Shown here one piece after another: positions 1 through 9,772 of a DNA stretch of 64,000 bases. This DNA comes from Poa pratensis (Eukaryota > Streptophyta > Magnoliopsida > Poales > Poaceae). The notes beneath the pieces are model-generated. The model was not told the DNA's origin and searched no databases. It worked only from the letters and a program-made list of their open reading frames with translations. The stretch's first letter is position 1, and each line of letters begins with the position of its first letter. The DNA lies in the NCBI GenBank assembly GCA_947311845.1, contig CAMZMU010000063.1:120236135-120300134 (forward strand), in the 5' to 3' direction. The translations under genes and the position numbers were made by a program.

Positions 1-850
1 CACCGGCGTCAGGCGGGATCCCGAATCCGGCGTTGAGGCTTTGGGCTGCTTCATCTACAGGAGTACCAGGCGTTGCCAAGACACGCCAGCGAAGCGAGCA
101 ACCAAAATTCAGTCACGGTAGGGTTCTAAAATCTGAATCTTCTTTGATTTTTTTTTCAAGTTCCAAGCTAGAAAATCGGTAATGCTCTTCCATCGATCTA
201 TGTGTCTGTACTTTTCCATTGTGAACCTTCAGGTTTTGCATTGGATTTTTTCTTGACTCTGAAGTCTGAATATGTTGTTTTTGGGTGTTCCAAATTCCAG
301 CGGTAGTACCGCTGGGTTAAGCGGTACTACCGCTCGAGAGCTGCTGCCACCGCTACCGCCAGAATGGCCGTCTGACGCATTTGTCCGGTTCCGACTGGTA
401 CCGCTGGCGGTACCGCCGCCGGTACCGCTGAGGTGGGAAGAGACGAACCAGCCCACCCCAACGGTAGTACCGCTGGGATAAGCGGTAGTACTGCCGAGGT
501 GGGATCGATTCCAGGTTGGACTGCAGCCGATCTAGGGTTTTATGCTTCTATATATTCCTCTTGTAAGCCGCCGTTTTGGGGTAAGCCACACATTGTAAAC
601 CCACGGCGTTTGTAACCTCACTCGATATAGTGAAGTATTGCTGGCTGGCGCCCGTGGTTTTTTCCTCTCCTTTGTTTGGAGAGGTTTTCCACGATAAATC
701 TCGTGTCCCCTTTGGTTTGATCGTTCCGCTCTTCGTCGTTTCTTTGCTATCGATTTATAACAGAATACCTATTGTCAGTATCCTGTGCCGCCCCTTGGTG
801 GATATATTCTTTATTGCGAGAACTGGTGGTTGATTTCAGTAAATTTGTCG
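1..850 (+). mobile_element. Possible LTR-retrotransposon remnant
   Basis: No coding region is visible. The stretch around 540-720 looks to me like the R/U5 part of a grass LTR: a TATA-like run near 550, then a gene-poor segment running into a sequence around 650-705 that recalls the 3' part of Triticeae Copia LTRs. I cannot find both LTR ends, a primer-binding site or a polypurine tract, so the boundaries are arbitrary. It could equally be an unclassified repeat or genic 3' flank. A cluster of short palindromes at 297-496 lies inside it and is listed separately. Confidence 0.25.
297..496. repeat. Cluster of 15-bp palindromes (AGCGGTAGTACCGCT type)
   Basis: The 15-mer agcggtagtaccgct is palindromic around one central base. 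It or close variants recur at about 299-313, 319-333, 408-432, 461-475 and 481-495. Neighbouring units can pair with each other or fold alone. The cluster explains the short open frames seen on both strands here, which are not genes. Confidence 0.6.
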
Positions 851-954
851 ATCATGATTAGATGCCGAGAAGACAAATCGTCGTTCCATGCTATGGCCGT
901 TACTATGACATCGTAGTCGGAGAAGAAGACGTGCATGATCAGTCAAGAATTGTA

Positions 955-1047
955 CTCCCTCCGGTCCATAAAATTTGTCATGACTATACCTTTAAGTTGT
1001 ATGTGAAGTGATTGTTTCATCCGACACTTTTTGTGAATCGGAGGTAG
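955..1047. mobile_element. Stowaway-type MITE
   Basis: A 93-bp element begins ctccctccggtcc and ends with the degenerate inverted complement ggatt-like/cggaggtag, flanked by TA on both sides (953-954 and 1048-1049). Stowaway elements are non-autonomous Tc1/mariner relatives that insert at TA. The homologous UGT upstream regions at about 6,725-6,735 and 21,660-21,670 lack it and show the empty site, so it inserted after this UGT copy split from the others. Confidence 0.85.
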
Positions 1048-1273
1048 TACCAACAATTGCGCATGTGGACGGCGTTGGGTAGTAGCTGTCGGTGGCAAAC
1101 CTGATGCGACGCGATTTGGAAGAGAAAGTATGTTGTGATTGCTACTAAATTTATCGTATGGAAAGAAGGTCAGGCGAATCAGTCTCTTCAGATTCTCGCA
1201 ACAGTTTCATTCCGTCAAGGCAGAGCTCGCCATTGCTGACCAAAATTCGAAAACCCACTCCAGTCCTCCATCA

Positions 1274-1763
1274 ATGGCGTCTCGCCATACCGCCGTCATC
1301 ATCCCGACCTGGGGATCCGGCCACTTCATGTCCGCGCTCGAAGCCGCCGGCGGGAGCGCCTTCTCCCTGACCGTGCTCGTCATGCACGCGCCGACACAAG
1401 CCAAGGCGTCGGAGGTCCAGGGGCGCCACGTGCGCGTCGGGAGGTGACTACCGGCCCGCTTCCTCCAGCTTGGCCCCAAAGACGACGACCAACAGCGTCA
1501 CGAGTGCATGTGGGGTGGCTCGACGCCCAACTGCCGCATCGGTGGTGTTCCTCTGCTTTGGGAGCATGGGGTCACGACCGCGGCGCAGGCGAGGGAGGTC
1601 GCCGCCGGCTTGGAGCGTAGCGTGCACCGCTTCCGGCCTGTGGGTGCTGCCAGGCCCGCCCGCCGGTATGCGGTTTCTGACGGAGACGAGCCTGGACGAG
1701 CTGCTACCGGAGGGGTACCTGGAGGCGACGGCCGGGAAGGGGCTGGTGTGGCCGGAGTGAGCT
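1274..1763 (+). pseudogene. UDP-glycosyltransferase relic (third, oldest copy)
   Basis: The first 58 codons from the ATG at 1274 match the N-terminus of the UGT copies at 6,940 and 21,874, including the PTWGSGH segment with the conserved His of family 1 UGTs. A six-residue GKRLLA segment present in the other copies is missing, and the frame ends in a stop near 1447. Sequence then jumps straight to the region before the FLCFGSMGS motif, so most of the acceptor-binding half is deleted. The remainder shifts frame repeatedly and ends around 1763 just before the PSPG box. The promoter-proximal sequence (about 1050-1140) also matches the other copies. It is a non-functional fragment of an older tandem duplication. 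Confidence 0.85.
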
Positions 1764-1905
1764 GGAATAGATGGGAAAGTAGAATCGAGAGAGAGGGCAT
1801 GCAGCGAGTGGCTAGTGTCTGGAGAGGGATACGACCACGAAAACGACACGGTCTGGTACTAGCGGGCTGTGTTACGGTCGGAAACGGGAAACCCTAGTAG
1901 GCTAG

Positions 1906-1913
1906 TATATAAA
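1906..1913 (+). promoter_or_regulatory. TATA box of the small membrane-protein gene
   Basis: TATATAAA lies about 100 bp before the ATG at 2011, which fits a transcription start near 1940 and a 5' UTR of about 70 nt. The right-hand duplicate of the gene lacks this promoter because its homology starts only inside exon 1. Confidence 0.5.
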
Positions 1914-2010
1914 AAGGGACTACTTGGGAGAGAAATCAGAACTTCAGAAGAACACATTGAGGAACTGCGAGAACAAAACTAGGGGGCAGATCTTCGCGAA
2001 CTGAATTTCG

Positions 2011-3062
2011 ATGGCGGCAGCCCTTCGGTCTACGGCCAGAAAGATCTGCGGTCGTGCCTTTCAGCGACCACCGCAGGCTTACTTTACGGGGGCCGCCACG
2101 GAGGAATATCGGCGGCTGTTGCCAAAGATCAGCCATGCCGGGAACCCCCTTCGCCGGTTCAGGTCTTTAGAATCTTCAAATCATGTTAACAATAACAAGG
2201 TATGCATGCATTCTTTCCCGGCCGTGTGATATTTGCAAAATCAGATCTAGTATTGTTTTGTCTATTATTGCGTGGTGATCTACAGCGGCGCAGATTGTCT
2301 GACTTTGCTTCTCTAACTTTTTCCTGACTTTGGGTCACTGAAAGTGGGGCACACACCAGTTGTGGGGACCAACTGTCAATGACGGAAAGTCACCAAAATC
2401 TAAGTCAGAGAATCCCCACCGGATCTACAGCTGAACTTCAGACGCAGATCAAGCTAACCGTCCTTTATTGCTGGAATTTAGGATCGTATTGAGTAAAAAA
2501 TGAAGAACAACATAACAATTTTTTGTGCTATGCTCATTAAATGTCCTTATTTTGTTATCGTTTTTTACCTTTCCTTCTTCCTCAACAAAATATGCAAACA
2601 AGTTAGCGCTAAATAGATGTAATATTTCTGTTTTATTAAATTCTTGTTTCACAGTCTTTTTTTTAAAGCTTTGTAATATTATACTTTGAAAAAACAGCTT
2701 TCAAAAAATTCTTTTCACAGTCTGTAACGCTAACTATGTAATTTCCTTTGCGCGTCTGCAGCAGCATGGAGCCTCATTCTCGGTCAACAATAATTCAGAA
2801 CGCACTCCATGGTAAGTATAATATTGTGCACTTCTTAATTGTAGATGCTTTATTGTGATTTTATAAATCAGCTTCTAACTCGCTTTACATTTGTAGGTGG
2901 TCAATTTATCACCCTCAGTTTGAACGCAATGCGTTTCTGGTGACAATTGGAATCTGTTTAGAAGGCGCTGTAATCTTTCATTTGGTGGCCCGTATCTATG
3001 GGATCCCTACGCTCCGCAAGAGATTAGGGTTGGATGCTGAACCAAGAAAGCAAGATGATTGA
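2011..3062 (+). CDS. Small single-span membrane protein, probably mitochondrial (3 exons)
   Basis: Exons are 2011-2199, 2762-2811 and 2897-3062, joined at consensus GT..AG introns, giving 134 residues. The first ~50 residues are rich in Arg and Ala, lack acidic residues at the start and contain LRRFRS, which looks like a mitochondrial presequence. Residues ~94-113 (FLVTIGICLEGAVIFHLVAR) form one predicted membrane span, followed by a short basic tail ending RKQDD. I do not recognise the family. Small plant-specific respiratory-complex subunits have this layout, but that is only an inference. The exon-2 start could be 3 nt later (tandem CAG acceptor). A Mutator-type MITE sits in intron 1. A truncated duplicate lies at 17,253-18,000. 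Confidence 0.75.
2286..2421. mobile_element. Mutator-type MITE in intron 1 with 9-bp target duplication
   Basis: A 136-bp insertion is flanked by gatctacag at 2277-2285 and 2422-2430. Its ends, cggcgcagattgtctgactt and the inverse of a tail reading cggtggggattctctgactt, form imperfect terminal inverted repeats. The duplicate intron at about 17,450 has a single gatctacag and no insert. A 9-bp duplication is the Mutator signature. Confidence 0.85.
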
Positions 3063-3489
3063 CGTTCGTTTATATATATGCTATGTACAAACTAAGTGTT
3101 TGAATATTTTCTATGTACGTGTTGCTATGACAGCTGATTGCCTAATGCTTGAGCTTGTGTCTGTAGCAACATTTTTGTGCGCAAATTCCTATTATGGGGC
3201 AATGTTTGTTTCATGGTTATAATTTTTCAGTTGCTGATTTAGAATTTAGGCAGGACCAGGGCATAACTACTCCACCAAATCAAGTGCCCGCAGATTTGGC
3301 AGAACCCTTTAGATCATGCCATCCAAGAGCAAACTTAAACAACTACTGCGGAGAATTGTAACAGGCCCCTTTTCTAAGTTGTTGTAGGAGTGGCTCTGGT
3401 AGGAGCTTCCTTGGAAAAGAGACACAAGACGTTGGTAGGTTAATTACACTGAATACAACAGACATATTCAACTACCAAGACTAACATTG

Positions 3490-3794
3490 ATCTACCACGA
3501 TAGTTTGAAAAATTATCTGGGTGAAGGACAAGACCCCATCTCTAACCTGCTTGACGATTGTTTCTTGCTCATCTTTGTCCCTCGGAAAGCAACACCTCTC
3601 GGAGGACGAAATGGCGGGCACATTCTCTCGCACTCCTCGCATGGCTTGTCATCTTCTTTGTGAACAACTGTCTTCAAGTTTGGAGCTCGCTCCATCACAC
3701 ACCTTATAAATAGAAATTGTTGCTCTAGCGCCCTAAAGCCCACAAATTCAAGCTCTTTCAATCGCCACGTTTTAGAGCTTATGAACTTAGGCAT
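3490..3794 (-). pseudogene. FBD-domain fragment of an F-box protein
   Basis: The minus-strand translation contains LKELEFVGFRALEQQ, then FIRCVMERAPNLKTV and a PCEECE stretch. This is the pattern of the FBD domain found at the C-terminus of plant F-box/LRR proteins. The frame breaks near 3585. In the next frame the sequence continues as RDKDEQETIVKQVRDGV and QIIF, the usual end of such proteins. No F-box or LRR part is present, so this is a 3' gene fragment. It abuts the gag relic at 3787. The same lesion is shared by the right copy (18,431-18,735), so it predates the duplication. Confidence 0.7.
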
Positions 3795-4620
3795 GCCCTA
3801 TGATCGCTTTGTTCTTTTTATCGGTCTTCCTCTTGAAGTTGGTACACTGTGAAGGCTTGTTCTTTTTATCATGCTTGCCTTTCTCCTCAGACTTATATTT
3901 GTTCTTGGGCTTGTAGGACTGGGAGTTCTTCTTCTGAACAAAGTTAGCACTCGAACCTCCCTCAAAACCTCGAGCTCGTGTGTCTTTCGCCGTCGTCTTT
4001 TCTTCCACATCAAGCGACCCAATGAGATCCATAATGGAAAATTCTTGTCTCTTTTGCTTCAGAGAAGTAGCAAAATTCCTCCACGAAGGAGGGAGTTCGG
4101 CAATGATGACACCGGCAATAAACTTTTCAGGTAACACACAGGAAACTTGCTCAAGTTCCTTAGCAATGGACCGTATCTCATGAGCCTGCTTAACAATGGA
4201 GCGCTCACCAGTCATCTTGTAGTCAAAGAACTGCTCCATGACATACAATTCACTGCCTGCGTCCGAGACCCCAAATTTTGCCTCGAGCACATCCCACATG
4301 CCCTTTCCCGTAGTGATGGACAAATACAGGTCGATAATCTTGTCACCAAGAATGCTGAGAATAGCAGCGCTCAAAGGGTATCAGCTTCCTGAAAAGCTTT
4401 CTCCTCTTCAGGAGAGCTCTCCTTCAGGTTTGCCTTTAGCATCGTGAAAGCACTTCATGGTTTCAAACCAGAGAGAGGCCCACACACGCCACTTCTTGTA
4501 ATTCACCCTCATTCCTCCGGCCGCTTGCATGTTGTTGAAAAGTCTATCGGCCCGCTGTATCTTTCCCTATGATTCTAATATTCCAGTTTTAGGTACTATC
4601 TCCAGTTGATCCCGTGAAGA
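3787..4620 (-). pseudogene. Ty1/copia-type gag (UBN2) relic
   Basis: The 195-codon frame 3787-4374 shows MWDVLEAKFG, a gag core ending LPPSWRNF and a Lys-rich tail, as in the UBN2 gag family of copia retrotransposons. Upstream, to about 4620, the reading continues in pieces (WASLWFET, CFHDAKGKPEGEL, EEEKAFQEADTL) with an in-frame stop at the join. No protease, integrase, RT or LTRs are found, so it is an isolated, dead gag fragment. It might instead be a domesticated gag-like gene that has decayed. Confidence 0.75.
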
Positions 4621-6800
4621 GGCCTTGCCACAGTCCGGCTGGGCATGTAGGACAGAAAAAAAATCAGCTTCGAAGTTTCACATAGCAACGAACATTCACA
4701 ACATGACATCAAAACTTCCAATCCAGACAACATGACATCCTGAATTCAACAACCAACTTATACAACATAGCATAAAAAATATAAAAAACAATGTACACAG
4801 CAACACGTGTGCTCAAGGTTATAACTTCCCTTCCTATGACACATGAGGTGTGAGATGTTCAACGACTGACTCCATATTAATATTTGCTCATCACATTCTC
4901 TAGGTAATCACTCCCTTCACGGATTCGACGGGAAATTGTTCACCGTAGGGAGCCATGCAAGCCACAAAAAACACTGATCGATCAGTTTAGTCTCACTAAC
5001 GGATTTTCTAGTGGGTAGGGCTCACTGTAGTTAGGGCCGATCCAAATATATTATGGACCCGAGCGAATTAAAATAAATATATTTACACTAAACTTTTATA
5101 CTTACTTGTTTACTTGTGACTTGATTTTATCATACTCTAATCTTAATGAGTATAGTTTCCTATCAATTGACCACATTTGAATGTCGGTACAACATCTGAA
5201 TGTTGGTAATAATTATATCATTCTTTTATTCTACCATTACAATGTATATCAATACAAAATAGTGTTGTGTTTAAATCGTATGTTCGAAAACAGGTTTTCC
5301 TTGAATTATTATTCTTATAATTGCACAACTTATATAGGTTTATGTATGTATGTGCACCTGTATGTTAGAGTCTATTTAGTATATTAGTAGTGGTTTCTTG
5401 AGTATGATTAGGTAAGCACATTTATATAAACTTTTAGAGCATAAATCAAAACATCCGCAAACGTGTCTTGGAAGTTTGGTTCGTAATAAATTGGAAATAT
5501 GCCTTTGTTTTATACTTGGTATTGAAATAGTATCGACCATAGTAATCTTCGGATAATCTAATTTACATATGATTTCATTAGAAGATATACTCGCCTGCAA
5601 TGTGCTTGGTATCATCTGGTGTATGCAACTATTCATATTTTTTTCTCAAATATAATGTTAGGCAAAAATTTAAATATGGAAATCTCGATTAACATAGATT
5701 TGAGTAGAATGTTAAATATTGGTCCACTGTGTCAACTTCCTCCTACAAACTGATATGTTTTCAGATATTGTATATTTTTTTGACGAAATAGAAAATAGTA
5801 CAATGATTACTAATATACTTAAGCATTAGTGGTCCTTTTTGTCTAGGTCCCGGGGCGGTCATCCTATTTGCCCGGCCTATGGGCTGGCCCTCGAAGTAAA
5901 GCGTCGGTCGGTAGAGTATATGGGTACGTGCCCATGAAGACATTTCCCTTAGAGAAGACTTTTGGTATGGTTGTGATGGTGGATTTGTGTATAGGTATAT
6001 GTTTTTTAGGTAGGTAGTGTATATGTGTATGTGCACACAATAAGAAATGAACTAGTGCATGTATTGTTCGTGATTGTGATGGTATATTGGCGTGTTTGTG
6101 CACGCTATGTGAAGAAAAAGATCCCCTAAAGAAACAGGCCAAACCAGTGCTCATCTTTCCTGCAAACAAAAAAGTGCACCAATTCGAGTTGTGTTTAGCA
6201 AACTTGTCAATTTATTTCATTAATTAGGTTAGAAAATTATTTTCTTGTTCATTTCTACTGTAAAAGCGGTACAAAGGAGTAATATTCAGAATTTAACTTG
6301 ACAAACTGAACTCTAGGAACACTGCAACCTTTGCGGAAATAATCGCACACGGGAAGCTCAGATTCAGAAACCAAAAGGATTAAGATGATAGCGCTTGGCA
6401 CCAAAGCTTCGTGCTTTATGAAAAAGTTTCATGATACATTCAGATATAAAAAAAAAGTCTAACATCCATTTGGTTGCCACACTTCTGATCGTCGTAGCAT
6501 TTGAACGCTAGAAGAAAATAAAGAACTAGCGGCGGATGTTTTTTTTCTTGCGAGGATTGCTGGTTCTGGTTGATGCTAATAAATTTGTCCATCATAGTAA
6601 GATGTCGATAAGGCAAATCCTCCACGACCGATCTAATGTTTTTTTCTTATAAAGCCACGACCGATCCATGATATGACCGTTTCTGTGACATCGTACTCGA
6701 TGAAGAAGACGTGGATGATCATTCAAGAACTCTACCAACAATTGCGCATGTGTACGGCGTTGGGTAGTAGCTGTCGGTGGCAAACCTGATGTGATGCGAT
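4621..6800. other. Intergenic DNA and UGT upstream region
   Basis: No gene is visible. The stretch is AT-rich, and its short frames on both strands lack homology I can recognise. It is duplicated at 19,560-21,735 with small differences, for example a 20-bp tandem repeat around 5180-5205 that is single in the right copy. The last 230 bp are conserved among all three UGT copies and are the likely UGT promoter area, though I see no clear TATA box. Confidence 0.6.
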
Positions 6801-6804
6801 TAGG

Positions 6805-8106
6805 GTGAGAAAGGATTTTGTGATTGCTTCTAAATTGTTTAGATACTTGCAACAGTTTCATTCCGTCAAGGCAAAGCTCGCCATTGCTGACAAGAGTTCC
6901 AAATCCCAGTGGCACTGTGCCCACTCCATTCCTCCATCAACGGCGTCTCGCCAAACCGTCGTCCTCATCCCGACCTGGGGATCCGGCCACTTCATGTCCG
7001 CGCTCGAAGCCGGCAAGAGGCTACTGGCCGCCGGCGGGGGCGCCTTCTCCATGACCGTGCTCGTCATGCACGCGCCGACGCAAGTCAAGGCGTCGGAGGT
7101 CGAGGGCCACGTGCGCCGGGAAGCGGCTTCGGGCCTCGACATCCGCTTTGTCCAGCTCCCCACCATCGAGCACCCCGCCGACAGCGTGGGCCACACCCAG
7201 TCCGCGTCCCGGTACGGCCAGCTCTACGCGCCCCACGTCAAGGCGGCCATCGCCGGCCTGGCCTCGTCGTCCCGGGTGGCGGCGCTCGTTGTCGACTTCT
7301 TCTTCACGGCCCTGTTCGACGTGGCCCGCGAGCTCACCATACCGGCGTACGTGTACTTTGCCTCCCCGGCCTCGTTCCTCGCGCTCATGCTGCGACTGCC
7401 GGCACTCCGGGACGATCTGACCGGCCCTGGGCTTGAGGAGATGGAGGGCGCAGTGGACGTGGTGCCGGGGCTGCCGCCGGTGCCGACGTCGTACATGCCG
7501 GTCTGCCTCGCCAGGTACTACGACTGGTTGGAGTACCACGGGCGCCGCTTCATGGAAGCGAAAGGCGTCATCGTGAACACCACCGTCGAGCTCGAGGCGT
7601 CGGTCCTCGCCGCAATTGCAGACGGCCGGTGCGTGCCCGGGTGTCCCGCCCCGGCGCTCCACGCGATCGGCCCGGTGATCTGGCTCGAACCCAAAGACGA
7701 CAACCAAGACCAACAGCGTCACGAGTGTGTGCGCTGGCTCGACGCCCAACCGCCGGCATCGGTGGTGTTCCTCTGCTTCGGGAGCATGGGGTCCCACGAC
7801 CCGGCGCAGGCGAGGGAGGTCGCCGCCGGCCTGGAGCGCAGCGGGCACCGCTTCCTGTGGGTGCTGCGAGGCCCTCCTGGTGCCGGCACGCGGGCGAACG
7901 TGGAGGAACTGCTCCCGGAGGGGTTCTTGGAGGCGACGACGGGGCGGGGGATGGTGTGGCCGGAGTGGGCGCCGCAGAGGGGGATCCTGTCCCACGCGGC
8001 CGTGGGCGGCTTCGTGACGCACTGCGGGTGGAACTCCGTGATGGAGAGCCTGTGGTTCGGCGTGCCGATGGTGCCGTGGCCGCTGTACGGGGAGCAGCCC
8101 AAATAG
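6805..8106 (+). pseudogene. UDP-glycosyltransferase, left copy, 3'-truncated
   Basis: The open frame of 433 codons resembles family 1 plant UGTs of the UGT88-like clade: PTWGSGH at the N-terminus, the VVDFF segment carrying the conserved Asp, then FLCFGSMGS and a PSPG box starting WAPQ and containing HCGWNS. The box runs to the acidic-Gln pair (GEQ) and then meets a stop three codons after homology with the right copy ends at 8097. The last ~70 residues are missing. The ATG equivalent to 1274 is ACG here (6940-6942), so the frame only stays open from an upstream ATG at 6805 that would add 45 unrelated residues. With the C-terminal helix that folds back on the N-domain gone, activity is unlikely. 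Confidence 0.85.
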
Positions 8107-8421
8107 CGACGGCCCGATACGGTTCTTTAAGCCCTTAAACGGAAGGAAACTGTCAGCTTCAATTTGGATTATGTGAGCTGGACTGTTAGAACGCGGGACC
8201 CAGCAGGCGACCGTTGGTACGCGGGACCCACTGTGGGCCAACCGAGACAGGGACCCACCACTTATCCACGTCAATCTTATCCATTTATAAAGAGGCAGAG
8301 TGAGCCCCGCTCCGTGGTCCTGCTCTGCCCCCGACATTACCGTTGCCTCTCTTCCTCTGTTTTTCCGCGCACCTTCTTCTTCCTCTTCTCCGGCAACGGT
8401 CCACGGCGGCGGCGGCGAAGG

Positions 8422-9024
8422 ATGTCGAGCTCCGCTTCTGGCTCCCAGAAGTCATGGCCGCGTTATGGAGAAGTCCCGATGACTAGATGCCCGGACTGCC
8501 CTCGCCTAGATCCACTTAAGCGCTTGACATGTGTGCGCTCGACGAGCGGTAATGTCGGTCGGGAATTTGTCAAATGCGAGAGTGCCCGCATCGTGGGAAG
8601 GATGGGAAGGTAGGGTTTGTCCTGATATGTCTCGATTTGGCCTGAATTTGATTTTGCACTATGGATTTGGAAATTAGTGTTTTCATTCCCTTTTCAGGAT
8701 TTGGCGGAATGCGGCTATTTTGTGTGGATGGACAAGTACATTCGTGATCGAGAGCTTCAAATTGAATTGCTGCCCCCAATTCCGGGGGCCCCAATCCAGG
8801 AGGCTGCCATCTCGTCTGCTGTGGAGGAGGAGATCTCATACAGAGCCGATCGTCCTCCATTGGAGGATGTTTTGGTGAATAGGTAGTTGCAGAAATTGAA
8901 CAAGCAGTTGAAGAAGCAGTTGAACCAGCTTGTGGAATTGAAGAAGCAGTCAGACATGATGGCCGGAGCATTTTATGTGTGTATCATTGCCATTTATTTG
9001 GTGTATCTTTGTCGTTCGAATTAG
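8422..9024 (+). pseudogene. GRF-type zinc-finger protein gene, decayed
   Basis: From the ATG at 8422 the reading gives a Ser-rich start, RYGEVPMTRCPDCP and GREFVKCES. These supply the first Cys pair and third Cys of a GRF zinc finger. After a probable intron (GT at 8610, AG at 8697) it continues DLAECGYFVWMDKYI, the last part of the finger. A coiled coil (LNKQLKKQLNQL) and a C-terminal membrane span (FYVCIIAIYLVYLC) follow. The two exons do not join in phase and a TAG at about 8884 interrupts exon 2. Small GRF proteins with this layout are abundant in Triticeae and often associated with repeats. It sits directly at the junction of the duplicated blocks. Confidence 0.65.
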
Positions 9025-9772
9025 AAATTTCGATTTAGGAGTTGGGGATTTCGATTTAGGAGCTGTTTGTCTTATGAACAATGTTATGATTCGACTAAAT
9101 TAGCTCTGAAATCAGTAAACACGAGGGTGGGGGATCCCCAGCTCCGGCTTGTACATATGGTAGGGTAGGGTGGAGATCCCGCCGGTGGTGCCTTGGAGGA
9201 GGTGGTGCTGGTGGCGGGTGGTTTGGTGTCGGTGCGGCCTTCTCCGGCGGTGGAACTCCTCGGGGCTCGTCGTCGTCGCGCTCGACTTGCAGGTGCTCGA
9301 GGCCCGGTGCAGTGCTCGAGTTCCTCTGCCTCCCGTCGGATCCGTGGTGAAGCTGCCGATGTGGGATCTGGTTCTGTATCCCCTGCGTATTGTACTCTGT
9401 TTTCTGTATTTGTACTATGTACGGTGTATGTGGTACTCTGTTGAATATACGTGGGCTTTCAAAAAAATAAATTCAGTTAGCCGTTTCCGAAATAGAAAAA
9501 CCGACAAGTTCATGGGCCCGTTGTTGGGCCAAGCCGTCAGTGCTCGCTTAAAATAGGTGCAGGGAAAAAAAAAGAATTTCATGTTGTTGGGCCCGTTGCT
9601 GGACCTGTTGTTGGGCCTAGCCATTGTTGGACCGAAACAATGGTTTAAATGAAATATTGTTTGTGTTGGCTCAATAAATGACGTGTCAAGTTAAAAGAAA
9701 TGTCTAATTGGATGTGTACATAGAAGTGGTTTTTTTATAGTTCTATGAATCCATATTGGTCACGAACACTAT
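9025..9772. other. Non-coding stretch between GRF relic and DNA transposon
   Basis: No gene is supported. A segment ending near 9470 in ttgaatatacgtgggctttc and an A-rich run looks like a transcript 3' end, perhaps a retrocopy fragment. The last 50 bp (9728-9772) belong to a repeat that recurs at about 13,165-13,330. Confidence 0.4.

Larger units (their letters stand above)
2081..8097. repeat. Segmental tandem duplication, left copy
   Basis: This block is near-identical to 17,253-23,030. It starts inside exon 1 of the small membrane-protein gene and ends inside the PSPG box of the UGT. In between it carries the FBD and copia gag relics and the UGT upstream region in the same order. Length differences come from discrete indels, such as the MITE at 2286-2421 and an 87-bp deletion in the right copy. 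Confidence 0.95.

Noticed and set aside
7021..8337. 438-codon minus-strand frame antisense to the left UGT
   Set aside because: It is a shadow of the GC-rich UGT coding sequence. The translation is low-complexity (His/Arg-rich), and the same shadow appears in the right copy.
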